Shown: one piece after another, positions 43,866-53,752 of the stretch
How positions within the stretch are numbered: the stretch's first letter is position 1
Layout: every line of letters starts with the position of its first letter
Source: Nitrobacteraceae bacterium AZCC 2146
GTDB lineage: Bacteria > Pseudomonadota > Alphaproteobacteria > Rhizobiales > Xanthobacteraceae
Assembly (NCBI GenBank): GCA_036924855.1
Contig: JBAGRP010000001.1
Span: 1,612,001-1,676,000, forward strand
Reading direction: 5' to 3'
Length of the DNA stretch: 64,000 bases
Made by a program: the position numbers and the translations under genes
The notes under the pieces: model-generated
Databases searched by the model: none
The model's input: only the letters and a program-made list of their open reading frames with translations
Told to the model about the DNA's origin: nothing

Positions 43866-46800
43866 TTACTCCGCCGCAATCTGCCTTGGCGCCGGCGGCG
43901 GGTTGACCAGGTCTTTCGCCAATTCCGCATAGCGGATTTTAGCGGCCTGCACCGACGCCTCCTTCACCGGGCCATAGCCGCGGATCTGGTCGGGCAGCGC
44001 CAGCAGCTGCACGGACGTGTCGATCGTCAGAGGCGACAGCAGCCCAAGCACAGTGGCGACGTCCTTTTCGTAGCCGGCGATCAGGTCGCGTTCGAGCTTG
44101 CGGTCGGCGCTGTAGCCGAACACGTCGAGCGGCGTGCCGCGCAGCCCGCGCAGGCTGGCGAGTACCCTGAACAGCGGCAGCATCCAGGCGCCGAAGGCGC
44201 GCTTCTTCGGCCGGCCGGAGGCATCGACACCGGGCAGCATCGGCGGCGCGAGGTTGAAGTTAATCTTGAAATCGCCTTCGAACTGCGCGGCAATCTGCTT
44301 CTCGAACTTGCCGTCGGTATAAAGCCGCGCGACCTCGTACTCGTCCTTGTAGGCCAGCAGTTTTGCGTAATTGATCGCTACCGCGCGCGGCAGCGCATCG
44401 TCATAGCCGCCACGTATGGCGGCGTCGCGCACCTGTGCGACCAGCGCGCGATAGCGCTCGGCGAGCTTGGCGTTCTGATAGTCGGTCAGCAGCGCGCTGC
44501 GATGGGCGATGATTTCGTCGAGCGACATCTCGTCCTGCGTCTTCGGCGCGATGGTCTCGTCGGCGCCCTTCAACATGTCGGCCAAGCGAGCCGGATCGGC
44601 AGCGGCCAGACGTCCCAGCTGGAACGCCAGCGTGTTCATCTTGATCGAGACGCCGTTGAGTTCGATCGCCTGTTCGATCGACACCGCCTGCAGCGGCAGC
44701 AGCCCCTGCTGATAGGCAAAGCCCATCATCATCATGTTGGTGGCGATGGAATCGCCGAGCAGCGCTTCGGCCGCCTTGGTGAAATCGAGGAAGGTGGACT
44801 CCTTGCGCAGCGACACTTCCAGCACGTTGTTGACCTTGCGGGTCTGGAAATTGAAATCGCGGTTGCGGACGAAATCGGCGATCGGGATCAGATGCGTATT
44901 GACGATGCCGGTGGTGCGGCCGGACTCGCAGAGCCCGATGGTGTCTTTCGCAATCGCCACCACTTCATCCGCGGCGATCAAGAGATCGGCGGTGCCGGTG
45001 ACGATACGCGAACAGGTCACCTCCTCCGTGGTCTCGGCGAGACGGACGTGGCTCAGCACCGCGCCGCCCTTCTGTGCGAGGCCGGACATGTCGAGGATCA
45101 TGCTGGCCTTGCCTTCGATATGCGCGGCCATGCCGAGCAGCGCGCCGATGGTCAGCACCCCGGTGCCGCCGACACCGCCGACCGCGACATTGTAAGGCCG
45201 CTCAAGCCCGGGCCGCGTCGCCGGCTCCGGCAGCGAGCCGATGCTGCCGAGTTCGACCGGCGCCTTGCGCTTCAGCTTGCCGCCATCGACGGTGACGAAG
45301 GACGGGCAAAAGCCCTTCAGGCAGGAATAGTCCTTGTTGCAGGAAGACTGGTTGATGGTGCGCTTGCGGCCCAGCACGGTTTCCAGCGGCTCCACCGAAA
45401 TGCAGTTCGACTGCACCGAGCAATCGCCACAGCCTTCGCACACCGCGGGGTTGATGATGACGCGGCGCTGCGGATCTTCCAGCGTTCCCCTTTTACGGCG
45501 GCGGCGCTTTTCGGCGGCGCAGGTCTGCACGAACACGATCGCCGAGCAACCCGGCACCTCGCGCAGCGTCTTCATCACCGTGTCGAGCTCGTCGCGATGC
45601 GCGAGTTTTACGCCCGGCGCGATGCTGGAGGCCGGATAGGCGTCGGGGTTTTCCGAGACGAGGTAGATCTCGCGGATGCCCTCGCTGTGGAGCTGGAACG
45701 TGATTTTCTGCGGCGACAGGTCACCATCATGGTGCTGACCACCGGTCATCGCCACCGCGTCATTGTAGAGGATCTTGTAGGTGATGTTGGCCTTCGAGGC
45801 GATCGACTGCCGGATCGCCAGACTGCCGGAATGGAAGTACGTGCCGTCGCCAAGATTGGCGAAGATATGCTTCTCATTGGTAAAGGGCGCGATGCCAATC
45901 CATGGCACGCCCTCGCCGCCCATATGCGTAAAGGTCTCGGTGTTGCGATCCATCCACAGCGTCATGAAGTGGCAGCCGATGCCGGCCAGCGCGCGGCTGC
46001 CCTCGGGCACCTTGGTGGAGGTGTTGTGCGGACAGCCCGAGCAGAAATACGGCGTGCGGGTGATCGGCACCACCGCCTGCACCTGCGAGGCATCGCGGCC
46101 GTGAAACCAGTCGGCTTTGGCGCGCAGCAGCGCGGCGATCTCCGGATCGATCTCCATCGCCAGCAGCCGATCGACCAGTGACGTTGCGACTGTCGCCACA
46201 CTCAGCTCTTCCGCGAAGGGCAGGAAGCGCTTGTCGTGGGAATCCATCTTGCCGACGATGCGCGGGCGCACGTCGTCGCGCCAATTGAACAGCTCCTGCT
46301 TGACCTGGTTCTCGACGATCTCGCGGCGTTCCTCGACGATGAAGATTTCCTCGAGGCCAACAGCGAAATTACGCACGCCCTCCGGCTCCAGCGGCCACGG
46401 CATGCCGATCTTGTAGAGCCGCAGGCCAATTTTCGCAGCGACCTGTTCGGTGATGCCCAGTTCGCGCAGCGCCTGACGCACGTCCTCATAGCTCTTGCCG
46501 GAGGCCATGATGCCGAAGCGGGCGTTCGGCGAATCCATGGTGATGCGGTTGATGTTGTTGGCGCGGGCGAAGGCGATGGCGGCGAAGCCCTTGTAGTCCT
46601 GCAGCCGGCGATCCTGATCGTAGCGATCGTCGGGCCAGCGCAGGTTGAGTCCGCCCGCGGGAATTTCGAAGTCGGTGGGAATATTGAACGGCGTGAGCTC
46701 GTTGTTGAGGTTAATCTCCGCGGTGGTTTCCACGGTCTCGGTGATCACCTTCATGCCGACCCAGCATCCGGAATAGCGCGACATCGCGATTCCGAGCAGC

Positions 46801-47354
46801 CCCATCTCGATCATCTCGTGAATGCTGGAAGGGTAAAGATACGGCATCAGCGCCGAGATGAAGGCGTGGTCCGACTGATGCGGCACCGTGGAGGACTTTG
46901 CGCCGTGGTCGTCGCCGGCCAGGCACAGCACGCCGCCAAACTTGGCGGAGCCGGCGGCATTGCCATGACGGAACACGTCGCCGCAACGATCGACGCCGGG
47001 GCCCTTGCCGTACCAGATGCCGACTACACCGTCGTATTTGGCGCCGGGTGAGAGGTTGAGTTGCTGGGTGCCCCAGATCGCGGTGGCCGCGAGGTCTTCG
47101 TTGACGCCGGGCTGGAATTTGACGCCATATTGGTCGAGGTGCTTTCGCGCCGCCATCAGTTGCTGATCGTAACCGCCGAGCGGCGAACCGCGGTATCCGG
47201 TGACGTAGGCGGCGGTGTTGAGGCCGGCGGCGCGATCGCGCCGAACCTGTGCCATCGGCAGCCGCACCAGCGCCTGGATGCCGGTCAGGAAGATGTGGCC
47301 GGAGCCCTGGGTGTATTTCTGATCGAGACTGATCGGTCCCTGATTGATTCCCAT
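43866..47354 (-). CDS. Indolepyruvate:ferredoxin oxidoreductase, fused alpha-beta type
   Basis: 1162 aa, the long single-chain form found in aerobic proteobacteria. The N-terminal pyrimidine-binding part has YVTGYRGSPLGGYDQ. The ThDP part has FCSGCPHNTST and NLGDGTYFHSG. Iron-sulfur ligands follow (CEGCGDCSVQSNC and CNKDYSCLKGFCP). The gamma domain starts at VAVGGVGGTGVLTIG, near residue 715. It oxidatively decarboxylates aryl-pyruvates from aromatic amino acids to acyl-CoA with ferredoxin or another acceptor. It is upstream of the CoA-thioester genes on the same strand. Confidence 0.93.
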   Translation of the reverse strand: MGINQGPISLDQKYTQGSGHIFLTGIQALVRLPMAQVRRDRAAGLNTAAYVTGYRGSPLGGYDQQLMAARKHLDQYGVKFQPGVNEDLAATAIWGTQQLNLSPGAKYDGVVGIWYGKGPGVDRCGDVFRHGNAAGSAKFGGVLCLAGDDHGAKSSTVPHQSDHAFISALMPYLYPSSIHEMIEMGLLGIAMSRYSGCWVGMKVITETVETTAEINLNNELTPFNIPTDFEIPAGGLNLRWPDDRYDQDRRLQDYKGFAAIAFARANNINRITMDSPNARFGIMASGKSYEDVRQALRELGITEQVAAKIGLRLYKIGMPWPLEPEGVRNFAVGLEEIFIVEERREIVENQVKQELFNWRDDVRPRIVGKMDSHDKRFLPFAEELSVATVATSLVDRLLAMEIDPEIAALLRAKADWFHGRDASQVQAVVPITRTPYFCSGCPHNTSTKVPEGSRALAGIGCHFMTLWMDRNTETFTHMGGEGVPWIGIAPFTNEKHIFANLGDGTYFHSGSLAIRQSIASKANITYKILYNDAVAMTGGQHHDGDLSPQKITFQLHSEGIREIYLVSENPDAYPASSIAPGVKLAHRDELDTVMKTLREVPGCSAIVFVQTCAAEKRRRRKRGTLEDPQRRVIINPAVCEGCGDCSVQSNCISVEPLETVLGRKRTINQSSCNKDYSCLKGFCPSFVTVDGGKLKRKAPVELGSIGSLPEPATRPGLERPYNVAVGGVGGTGVLTIGALLGMAAHIEGKASMILDMSGLAQKGGAVLSHVRLAETTEEVTCSRIVTGTADLLIAADEVVAIAKDTIGLCESGRTTGIVNTHLIPIADFVRNRDFNFQTRKVNNVLEVSLRKESTFLDFTKAAEALLGDSIATNMMMMGFAYQQGLLPLQAVSIEQAIELNGVSIKMNTLAFQLGRLAAADPARLADMLKGADETIAPKTQDEMSLDEIIAHRSALLTDYQNAKLAERYRALVAQVRDAAIRGGYDDALPRAVAINYAKLLAYKDEYEVARLYTDGKFEKQIAAQFEGDFKINFNLAPPMLPGVDASGRPKKRAFGAWMLPLFRVLASLRGLRGTPLDVFGYSADRKLERDLIAGYEKDVATVLGLLSPLTIDTSVQLLALPDQIRGYGPVKEASVQAAKIRYAELAKDLVNPPPAPRQIAAE

Positions 47355-47603
47355 TCCGCCCTCTTCACTGCCGCCCCGATCTTGATTGTCGAGGCTATTT
47401 GCGTGTTGTTTTGGGCGTCGTTCGACTCCCTTAGAAACAGTCTATGTTGGATATCCAACGCAAAGCACCACAATTCTCGGCAAGGGAGACCTGCAAGACG
47501 AGAACGCAATTTCGTGACAGAAGGGCCCGTCGGGGTTTCGGCTTGTGTCGTCGCAAAGGCAATTGGCGCAAGGACGTGAGCGAGTGCGGTGCAACACCTC
47601 TGG

Positions 47604-47641
47604 GTAGCCGGATGAAGCGAAGCAAATCCGGGCTATGGATA
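47604..47641. repeat. Short palindromic repeat
   Basis: GTAGCCGGATGAAGCGAAGC and AAATCCGGGCTATGG form one hairpin. Same family as the elements at 61019 and 61811. The rest of 47355-47642 holds no gene that I can see. Confidence 0.6.
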
Positions 47642-47642
47642 T

Positions 47643-48002
47643 CTAACTCGGAAAAATCTCGCCGATCACCTTCATCAGATCCGCCTCGCGAAACGGCTTT
47701 CGCAAGTAAGCACGAAACCTTCCGGCGCGTTCCTTGACGACGTGCTCCAGCAGCGAGGTCATCACCACCACCGGAATGTCGCGGTGCTTGTCGTTCTGCG
47801 CCATGGCCATGATCAGGCCGGCGCCATCGACGAACGGCATCATGAAATCGGTCAACACCAGATCGGGTGTCTCCCGATGCAGGATGTCGAGCGCCTCTCG
47901 GCCGTTGCCGGCGACAAGCACATTGAAGGCGTTTTCACTCAACAGGACTTCGAGCCAGTCGGCGATCGCCCATTCGTCCTCGACAATCAGGACCGTGCGC
48001 AC
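47643..48002 (-). CDS. Single-domain response regulator (CheY-like)
   Basis: 119 aa, receiver only. Acidic pocket VLIVEDEW, phospho-Asp in LVLTDFMMP (D52), Thr in VVMTSL and Lys in YLRKPF. No output domain. It starts 2 bases after the stop of the KaiC-like gene, so the two are coupled and probably form one signalling module. Confidence 0.93.
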   Translation of the reverse strand: MRTVLIVEDEWAIADWLEVLLSENAFNVLVAGNGREALDILHRETPDLVLTDFMMPFVDGAGLIMAMAQNDKHRDIPVVVMTSLLEHVVKERAGRFRAYLRKPFREADLMKVIGEIFPS

Positions 48003-48004
48003 CG

Positions 48005-49492
48005 CTATTCTCCAGTCAACTTGAGATCCGCTGCTGGAGCCGATGGCGGGCCCTGGCCGGAGATATCCTTCAGAATGCCCTCCGCCTTGAGGTAATCATC
48101 GTCGACCAAGATCCCGCCATCGCTGATTTCAAAGCGGCGCATTCTCATGTCGGTCCGGCGATCCCGCGATTTCAAAATGGTCATCAGGCGATGGTTTTCC
48201 GAGCGCAGCGCAGCGAGGTGCAGCGCGATGATGTTCTCGGCGACCGCTGAAAGGCCGGTCTGGTTCACGCCCTTGAGCGGCTGCCCGGGGGCGATGCCGG
48301 CATGGTCCGTCTCCGCCGTCGCCAACGTGGTAACACCGAGCGCGCGTAACTCGTTGCACAACGCCGACAAAAAAGACCCGACGCGGCTCTTCTCGTCGGT
48401 GAGATTGGAAAAACCCTCGATGCCGTCGATGACCAGGCGACGCACGCCGCGCGCCGTGATAGCGCTGAGCAGCTCGGTAGCGACCTCGTCGAGGATGGCT
48501 TCGGTCTGCGGCCGCCACAGCAGGCTGATCTTTTCGCCGCGCTGTTTCAGCGGCAGCTTCAGCATTTCCGCCTTGATGGCCAGCGCCCTCGGATTCTCGT
48601 GAAAGCCGAAATGCATCGCCGGCTCGTCGGCCGGCCCGCCGGTCAGGAACTGCAGGCCGGCGGTGGTCTTGCCTGACCCGGACGGCCCCAGCACCACCGT
48701 CACCGAATGGGTATCGACGCCGCCGCCGAGCATCTTGTCGACGCCGGCGATGCCCACCGAAACCATCGGCCCGTTCGCGCTGTCCCAGACACTGGGGGTT
48801 TCCAGCAGCGCCTCGACGCGGGGATAGATGACGTGGCCGCTGTCGGTGATGCGGTACGAATGCTTGCCGCCCATGAACCAGCTGCCACGCAGCTTGTGGA
48901 CCTGCAGCGAGCGCTCGGCACGCCGGCCGTGCAGCGACGACTGCAGCTCGATCAGGCCATCGACCATGGTGTGCTCTGGCGGATAGGCCTCGGCATCGAA
49001 TGCGCTGGTCAGCAGGAACATGGTGCAGTTGCTGAAGGTGGCCTGGGTTTGCAGCTCGTGGATGAACTTCTTCAGCTCCAGGTCGGAACGCGCCTTTTCA
49101 TGCAGAGTGATCAACCCGTCGAGCACCAGGATGCTGACGTTGCGGGTGCGGACCTCGCGGCGGACCACGTCGAGCAGACCGCGCAACCCGTCGTCCTCCA
49201 GCGTCTTGAAGGCGCCGACATATGACATTTGGCCGGGGATCGCCGCCTCGTCAAAGAACCTCATCCGCCGCATGTGGCCGATCATGCGGGCGTGGCTCTC
49301 CGCCAGCAGCGTGATGTAGAGCGCATTGCGGCCCTGGGCTGCCTGCGCAAAGCAGATCTGGTTGCCCAGAATCGTCTTGCCGGCCCCCGGGGCACCCTGG
49401 ATGATGTAGATGCCGCCGTTGAAAACCCCGTCGCCCAGAATCGTATCGAGACCCGGTACCCCGGTCGAAAATCGATCGCTGTCGCTACTCAT
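48005..49492 (-). CDS. KaiC-like double-domain RecA ATPase
   Basis: 495 aa with two RecA-type domains. Walker A motifs are GAPGAGKT (33-40) and GPSGSGKT (269-276), Walker B strands are ILVLDGL and RLVIDGIEG. It is shaped like cyanobacterial KaiC CI-CII. The CII autophosphorylation Ser/Thr pair is not evident and no kaiA or kaiB is nearby, so it is not a clock KaiC but one of the KaiC-like signalling ATPases. The paired receiver protein suggests a phospho-relay or protein-protein output. Confidence 0.9.
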   Translation of the reverse strand: MSSDSDRFSTGVPGLDTILGDGVFNGGIYIIQGAPGAGKTILGNQICFAQAAQGRNALYITLLAESHARMIGHMRRMRFFDEAAIPGQMSYVGAFKTLEDDGLRGLLDVVRREVRTRNVSILVLDGLITLHEKARSDLELKKFIHELQTQATFSNCTMFLLTSAFDAEAYPPEHTMVDGLIELQSSLHGRRAERSLQVHKLRGSWFMGGKHSYRITDSGHVIYPRVEALLETPSVWDSANGPMVSVGIAGVDKMLGGGVDTHSVTVVLGPSGSGKTTAGLQFLTGGPADEPAMHFGFHENPRALAIKAEMLKLPLKQRGEKISLLWRPQTEAILDEVATELLSAITARGVRRLVIDGIEGFSNLTDEKSRVGSFLSALCNELRALGVTTLATAETDHAGIAPGQPLKGVNQTGLSAVAENIIALHLAALRSENHRLMTILKSRDRRTDMRMRRFEISDGGILVDDDYLKAEGILKDISGQGPPSAPAADLKLTGE

Positions 49493-49703
49493 TCCTCAAT
49501 TGCCCCTGCTACCGCACACAACGGTGAGATGCCGAAACGCGGCGGCTGGCAAAGGGTTCCTGCCAAGGACTGAGAAATGTCGGGAAAAACCGCGAATCCC
49601 GTGGGGCAGCATCCCGGAAATGGCGGTGCCGTTTCGGAACAACGGGCTTTACGAGCCATTGGCTTCCCGTCACCCTCACGACATCAGGCAAGGAGGACAG
49701 AAT

Positions 49704-49955
49704 ATGACCCGACAGTCAGAACCCTGGACATCGCAGCCTGACCCGCAGGCCAACGACGCATCGGACATGAACTATGCCGGCGCGCATCATCACGACTTTG
49801 GTGAAGGAAATGATCACAAGCCGACCAAGGCCATCATCGGCGTTGGTGCTCTGATCGTGCTGAGTTTCCTGCTCTACGAAATCAACGGCAAGTCGCACGA
49901 CCCTCGGTCATCCATGCAGACCCCCAACCAGGCCGTAGCGTCGTCGAATCACTAG
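49704..49955 (+). CDS. Small single-span membrane protein
   Basis: 83 aa. AGGAGG precedes the ATG by 7 bases. The N-terminus is polar with a His/Asp-rich patch (AGAHHHDFGEGNDH), then one membrane span (AIIGVGALIVLSFLLYEI) and a polar tail. Not recognised. Its TAG lies within the shared CTAG with the convergent formyltransferase gene, a 4-base overlap. Confidence 0.6.
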   Translation: MTRQSEPWTSQPDPQANDASDMNYAGAHHHDFGEGNDHKPTKAIIGVGALIVLSFLLYEINGKSHDPRSSMQTPNQAVASSNH

Positions 49956-50638
49956 GCCCCAGCGGCTTCGGTTTCGGGCGCCACCGCCCGAAACTGGAAG
50001 CCGTGCAGATTGATCGACGGCACGATACCGAAGTGATCGGTGCCGAACGCCTTGATGCGGCGCTGCAGCTCGTCCTTGGGGATCGTCAGCGGGATGTCGC
50101 AGATTTCCCGATAGACGCGACGTGAATTTCGCTTGTCGCCCCATTGCGCCACGCTCTGCGCCAGCGGCTCTGTCTGCGTCGCCAGCACCCGAGCCAGCCG
50201 CCAGAACATCTGCACGAGCTTTGTATAGGTCTGCTCTTCCAGCCCGGCGACGCTGATCTCTGCCGGAATTGAAAATACCTCGACATCGACGATCGGCCCG
50301 GCATCGACCTGCTCGATCATCCGATGCACGGTCGCGCCGAAGTCACTGACGCGATCGTAGAGCGCGAAATGCGCCGGCGCCCAGCCCGGATATTGCGGCG
50401 GCCCCGGATGAAAATTATAGGCGCCATGGCCGAGCTGATCGAGCACATGTTTCGGCACGATCACCGGCGTCGTGAACGCGATCAGCCGCGCGCGGCGCAG
50501 CCATTCCGGCTCGACCGCGGCGAGATCGTCGGCGGTGAACACCGGCAGCACGGTCAAATCGGGATTGTGGCCACGCAACAGGCTGGTGAACACGGAATGC
50601 TCCGCCGGCCCTGTCAGCAGGATGATGGTGTCGAACAT
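49952..50638 (-). CDS. Formyltransferase-family protein
   Basis: 228 aa from MFDTIILLTG. The formyltransferase catalytic triad is visible: Asn and His in GAYNFHPGPPQYPG and Asp in MIEQVDAGPIV. It is shorter than methionyl-tRNA formyltransferase because the C-terminal OB domain is missing, so it more likely formylates a small amine or nucleotide sugar with 10-formyl-THF. No sugar-biosynthesis genes are near. Substrate unknown. Confidence 0.82.
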   Translation of the reverse strand: MFDTIILLTGPAEHSVFTSLLRGHNPDLTVLPVFTADDLAAVEPEWLRRARLIAFTTPVIVPKHVLDQLGHGAYNFHPGPPQYPGWAPAHFALYDRVSDFGATVHRMIEQVDAGPIVDVEVFSIPAEISVAGLEEQTYTKLVQMFWRLARVLATQTEPLAQSVAQWGDKRNSRRVYREICDIPLTIPKDELQRRIKAFGTDHFGIVPSINLHGFQFRAVAPETEAAGA

Positions 50639-50823
50639 GATTCGCCGTACTCGATACATTTCGGTCGAAGCGCAGTCTCGCAGCCAGGCCTTAAAATAGC
50701 GTGAGCGGTATCGAGGCACGATCCCGGGCGCATAGCGGCGGTGGAAATATCCTGAAACATGGCCGCCGGCAGGAACCCGGGCTGCCGCCAGTCATTATCC
50801 CCCGTTCACACGGAGGACCTGAG

Positions 50824-51300
50824 ATGGCCAACATTCCGAACCCGAATGATCCCTACCGTCCGTTTCCCGCCGATGAAGACGTCCGCGCGCCCCTGCGGCT
50901 GGACAACGAACTGCAGCCAGATCCCGAACTCGCCGAAGGCCCCGCCGGAAACGGCCGCATCGCGATGTTAGCGCTCGGTATCGCCGTGCTGCTGGGCGTC
51001 GTGTTCTTTGGCTTGAACAACGGCACGATGAATCCTGCCGACACCTCGAAGACGGCGACGCAGACCGCCCCGGTGACCCAGGGTACCGCGCAGAAAGCTC
51101 CCGCCCCGACCAACAACATCGCGGATTCCGATTCCTCCAGGCCCGCGGTGCCTCCCGGCGTTCGCGACGTGACGCCGTATAACAATTCGAACAACCAGCC
51201 GGGGATGACCACAGGCGCCGCACCGGCGCGCCCGCAGCAGCCGCAGGCAGCCCCGACCGGCACCGAGGTCGATCGGTCGAAGAACGGCTCGGCGAAATAA
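50824..51300 (+). CDS. Single-span membrane protein with disordered tail
   Basis: 158 aa; CGGAGG precedes the ATG. A Pro/Asp-rich N-terminus, one membrane helix (IAMLALGIAVLLGVVFFGL) and a long Ala/Pro/Thr/Gln-rich tail likely in the periplasm. Not recognised; similar low-complexity membrane proteins occur in Bradyrhizobium. Confidence 0.6.
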   Translation: MANIPNPNDPYRPFPADEDVRAPLRLDNELQPDPELAEGPAGNGRIAMLALGIAVLLGVVFFGLNNGTMNPADTSKTATQTAPVTQGTAQKAPAPTNNIADSDSSRPAVPPGVRDVTPYNNSNNQPGMTTGAAPARPQQPQAAPTGTEVDRSKNGSAK

Positions 51301-51376
51301 ATCGCCGATCGCAACAGCGAGACTTGTAAGCCAGAACCATCGCGCGGCAGACACCCGGTGCCTGCCGCGTTTGCCG

Positions 51377-51685
51377 TCAGACTGTCACCGGCCGCAAGAA
51401 CGTCCGCTCTTCCGCCAGGATGAACTTGTGCTCTTCGGCAAAGGCAAAATTCGCCGTGCTCTCCGCATTGCCGCGCAGTCGCGCCCGATAGGTTTCGTAA
51501 GCCGCGAGACTCTCGAAGGAGATCAGCGCGAAGGCGATGTTGTTGGTCCCCTCATGCGGCATCCAGTAGCCCACGAGATCGCCGCCGCATGCGGGAATGA
51601 TCGCAAGCCAGCGTTTTGAATAGGCCTCGAACAGGTCGCGCTTGAACGGGTCGATCTGGTAACGGATGAAAACGGTGATGGCCAT
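51377..51685 (-). CDS. NIPSNAP-family protein
   Basis: 102 aa. A ferredoxin-like alpha/beta dimeric-barrel fold typical of [48 protein letters not shown] and [14 protein letters not shown]. Function of the family is unsettled; many members are small stress or catabolic proteins. The ArsR-type regulator is divergent 75 bases away, suggesting direct control. Confidence 0.82.
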   Translation of the reverse strand: MAITVFIRYQIDPFKRDLFEAYSKRWLAIIPACGGDLVGYWMPHEGTNNIAFALISFESLAAYETYRARLRGNAESTANFAFAEEHKFILAEERTFLRPVTV

Positions 51686-51760
51686 GACGGACTCCCTTGC
51701 GTTGGCGATCCCCTGCTGTAGCCGCTTGATTGGCATCAACGCTTCGGCTAGCATCGAAGT

Positions 51761-52456
51761 ATGAAATCAGGTCCTGACATTGCGATGGTCGCGGCGCTGG
51801 TGGGCGATCCCGCCCGCGCCAACATCCTGACGGCGCTGATGACCGGCCGCGCACTGACGGCCGGCGAACTGGCCCATCAGGCCGGCATTACCCCGCAGAC
51901 CGCGAGTTCGCATCTGGCGAAGCTGGAAGCGGGCGGCCTGATCGAGCTGGAGAAACAGGGGCGCCACCGTTACTATCGCCTGACCGGGCCCGACGTTGCC
52001 GGCGTGCTTGAGGGTCTTTCGGGTCTTGCCGCCCGCGCCGGCCACATGCGCGTTCGCACCGGGCCGAAGGATCCGGCGCTGCGCCGCGCGCGGATTTGTT
52101 ACGATCATCTCGCGGGCGATCTCGGCGTGCAAATGCTCGAGAGCATGACCAGGCAACGACTGGTCCGGTTGCAGAAACAGGCGATCGAGCTCACCGCCGA
52201 AGGCAAGCGCTTCATGGCCGAGGAGCTGCAGATCGATGCGGCGTTGCTCGCCCATCCGCGCCGGCCGGTGTGCAAGGCCTGCCTCGACTGGAGCGAACGG
52301 CGCCATCACCTGGCCGGTACGCTCGGCGCCGCCATGATGGCGAGATTCGCCGAATTGAAATGGGCGGCGCGCGATGCCGCCCCCGGCAGCCGCGTCGTCA
52401 ATTTCTCCCGCACGGGCGAGAAGCGGTTCGCCGCGCTGTTCGGCGCCGCCGAATAG
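51761..52456 (+). CDS. ArsR-family transcriptional regulator
   Basis: 231 aa. The winged helix lies at about 8-85: [30 protein letters not shown], followed by the wing [12 protein letters not shown]-terminal domain of about 130 residues has one C-x-x-C (VCKACLDW) that could sense metal or redox state. It lies divergently from the NIPSNAP gene and probably represses it and itself. Confidence 0.88.
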   Translation: MKSGPDIAMVAALVGDPARANILTALMTGRALTAGELAHQAGITPQTASSHLAKLEAGGLIELEKQGRHRYYRLTGPDVAGVLEGLSGLAARAGHMRVRTGPKDPALRRARICYDHLAGDLGVQMLESMTRQRLVRLQKQAIELTAEGKRFMAEELQIDAALLAHPRRPVCKACLDWSERRHHLAGTLGAAMMARFAELKWAARDAAPGSRVVNFSRTGEKRFAALFGAAE

Positions 52457-52549
52457 ATGCGCGCGGCAATGTGATGCCGCCAACCTTACCCTCGCCGCAA
52501 AGTCGCCGCACACCGCCCCGGAAACTATTCCCTTCCTGGAGCTCCCCCG

Positions 52550-53554
52550 ATGAAACGCCTGCTGCTATCCGCCTTGCTTGCCACGCTGCCCCTCGGCACC
52601 ACCTATGCCGCCGAGCCTGTTGCGCGCGAGCCCTACGGCATCGGGCTGGAAGGCTTCGCCTACCCCTACCCCGTCAGCATGCTGCCGCTGGTGAACGACG
52701 GCGAACAGGTGCGGATGGCCTATATGGACGTGCCGTCATCGAAGCCGAACGGCCGCACCGTATTGCTGCTGCACGGCCGCAACTTTCCGTCGAGCTATTG
52801 GGCGCCGGTCATCGGCGTGCTGAACGACGCCGGCTACCGCGTGGTGGTGCCGGACCAGATCGGCTTCGGCAAATCCTCCAAGCCCGCGGGCGACCTGCAC
52901 TTCGACACCCTCGCCCGCAACACCCTCGCGCTGATGGATCATCTGGGAATCGCGAAATTCGACATCGTCGCGCATTCGCTGGGCGGCATGCTCAGCGTCC
53001 GCATCGCCCGGGCCTATTCGGATCGCATCGATCATCTGCTGCTCGCAGCACCGATCGGGCTTGAGGACTACCGGCTCTATGTGCCGCCAACCCCGACCGA
53101 AAAGATCCTGGAGACCGAAGACAAGCTCACCGCCGAAGGCTATCGCAAACAGCTGGAGGTGAACTATTCGCTGAAGATGCAGCCCGACCAGGTGACGCCG
53201 TTCATCGATGCCCGCTTCAACATCAAGGGCTCTTCCGAATATCCGCGCTGGCTGCGTGCCTTCGTCAGTTCGGCGCAGCTGATCTACCGTGAGCCAGTGG
53301 TGCACGAGATTCCGCTGATCACGCTGCCGACCCTGTTCATCATGGGCGCTGACGATCACAACGCGCCGGGCAAGCCGAACGCACCGGAAGCGCTGCGGCC
53401 GAAGATGGGCCAGAACGCCGATCTCGCCAAGACGCTGGCGGCCAAGATGCCCAACGCCAAGGCCGAGGTGCTGCCCGATGCCGGCCATCTCGTCTTCCTC
53501 GACGCCGCACCAAAATTCAATGAGCTGATGCTGGCGTTCCTCGCGGGGAAGTAA
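52550..53554 (+). CDS. Exported alpha/beta hydrolase
   Basis: 334 aa with a signal peptide (MKRLLLSALLATLPLGTTYA). The oxyanion region is LLLHGRNFPSSYW, the nucleophile Ser is in VAHSLGGMLS, the acid in IMGADDHNAPGK and the His in DAGHLVFL. A periplasmic esterase or peptidase of unknown substrate. Monocistronic, 93 bases after the ArsR gene. Confidence 0.9.
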   Translation: MKRLLLSALLATLPLGTTYAAEPVAREPYGIGLEGFAYPYPVSMLPLVNDGEQVRMAYMDVPSSKPNGRTVLLLHGRNFPSSYWAPVIGVLNDAGYRVVVPDQIGFGKSSKPAGDLHFDTLARNTLALMDHLGIAKFDIVAHSLGGMLSVRIARAYSDRIDHLLLAAPIGLEDYRLYVPPTPTEKILETEDKLTAEGYRKQLEVNYSLKMQPDQVTPFIDARFNIKGSSEYPRWLRAFVSSAQLIYREPVVHEIPLITLPTLFIMGADDHNAPGKPNAPEALRPKMGQNADLAKTLAAKMPNAKAEVLPDAGHLVFLDAAPKFNELMLAFLAGK

Positions 53555-53752
53555 CCGGGCATGAAAGGCGACCGCCATGCGCTCATTTGTCGTGTCGCGG
53601 TCGCCAAACATTCATTCTGCATTCAGGGAGAATCGGTTTACCTGCCCTTCATTGAAACGCACGTATCCCGCAAATCTCGACAGGCGTTGGTTGAGGTTGG
53701 CGTCCTGAATCGCAGACCCGGGCCGCATGGCGGCACTCCAAGGGAGAGAACC

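Noticed and set aside
43773..46181. 802-codon plus-strand open frame
   Set aside because: Antisense to the indolepyruvate oxidoreductase gene, which has all iron-sulfur and ThDP motifs.
48005..49492. Circadian clock KaiC
   Set aside because: No kaiA or kaiB near and no clear CII phosphorylation pair; a KaiC-like signalling ATPase is more likely.
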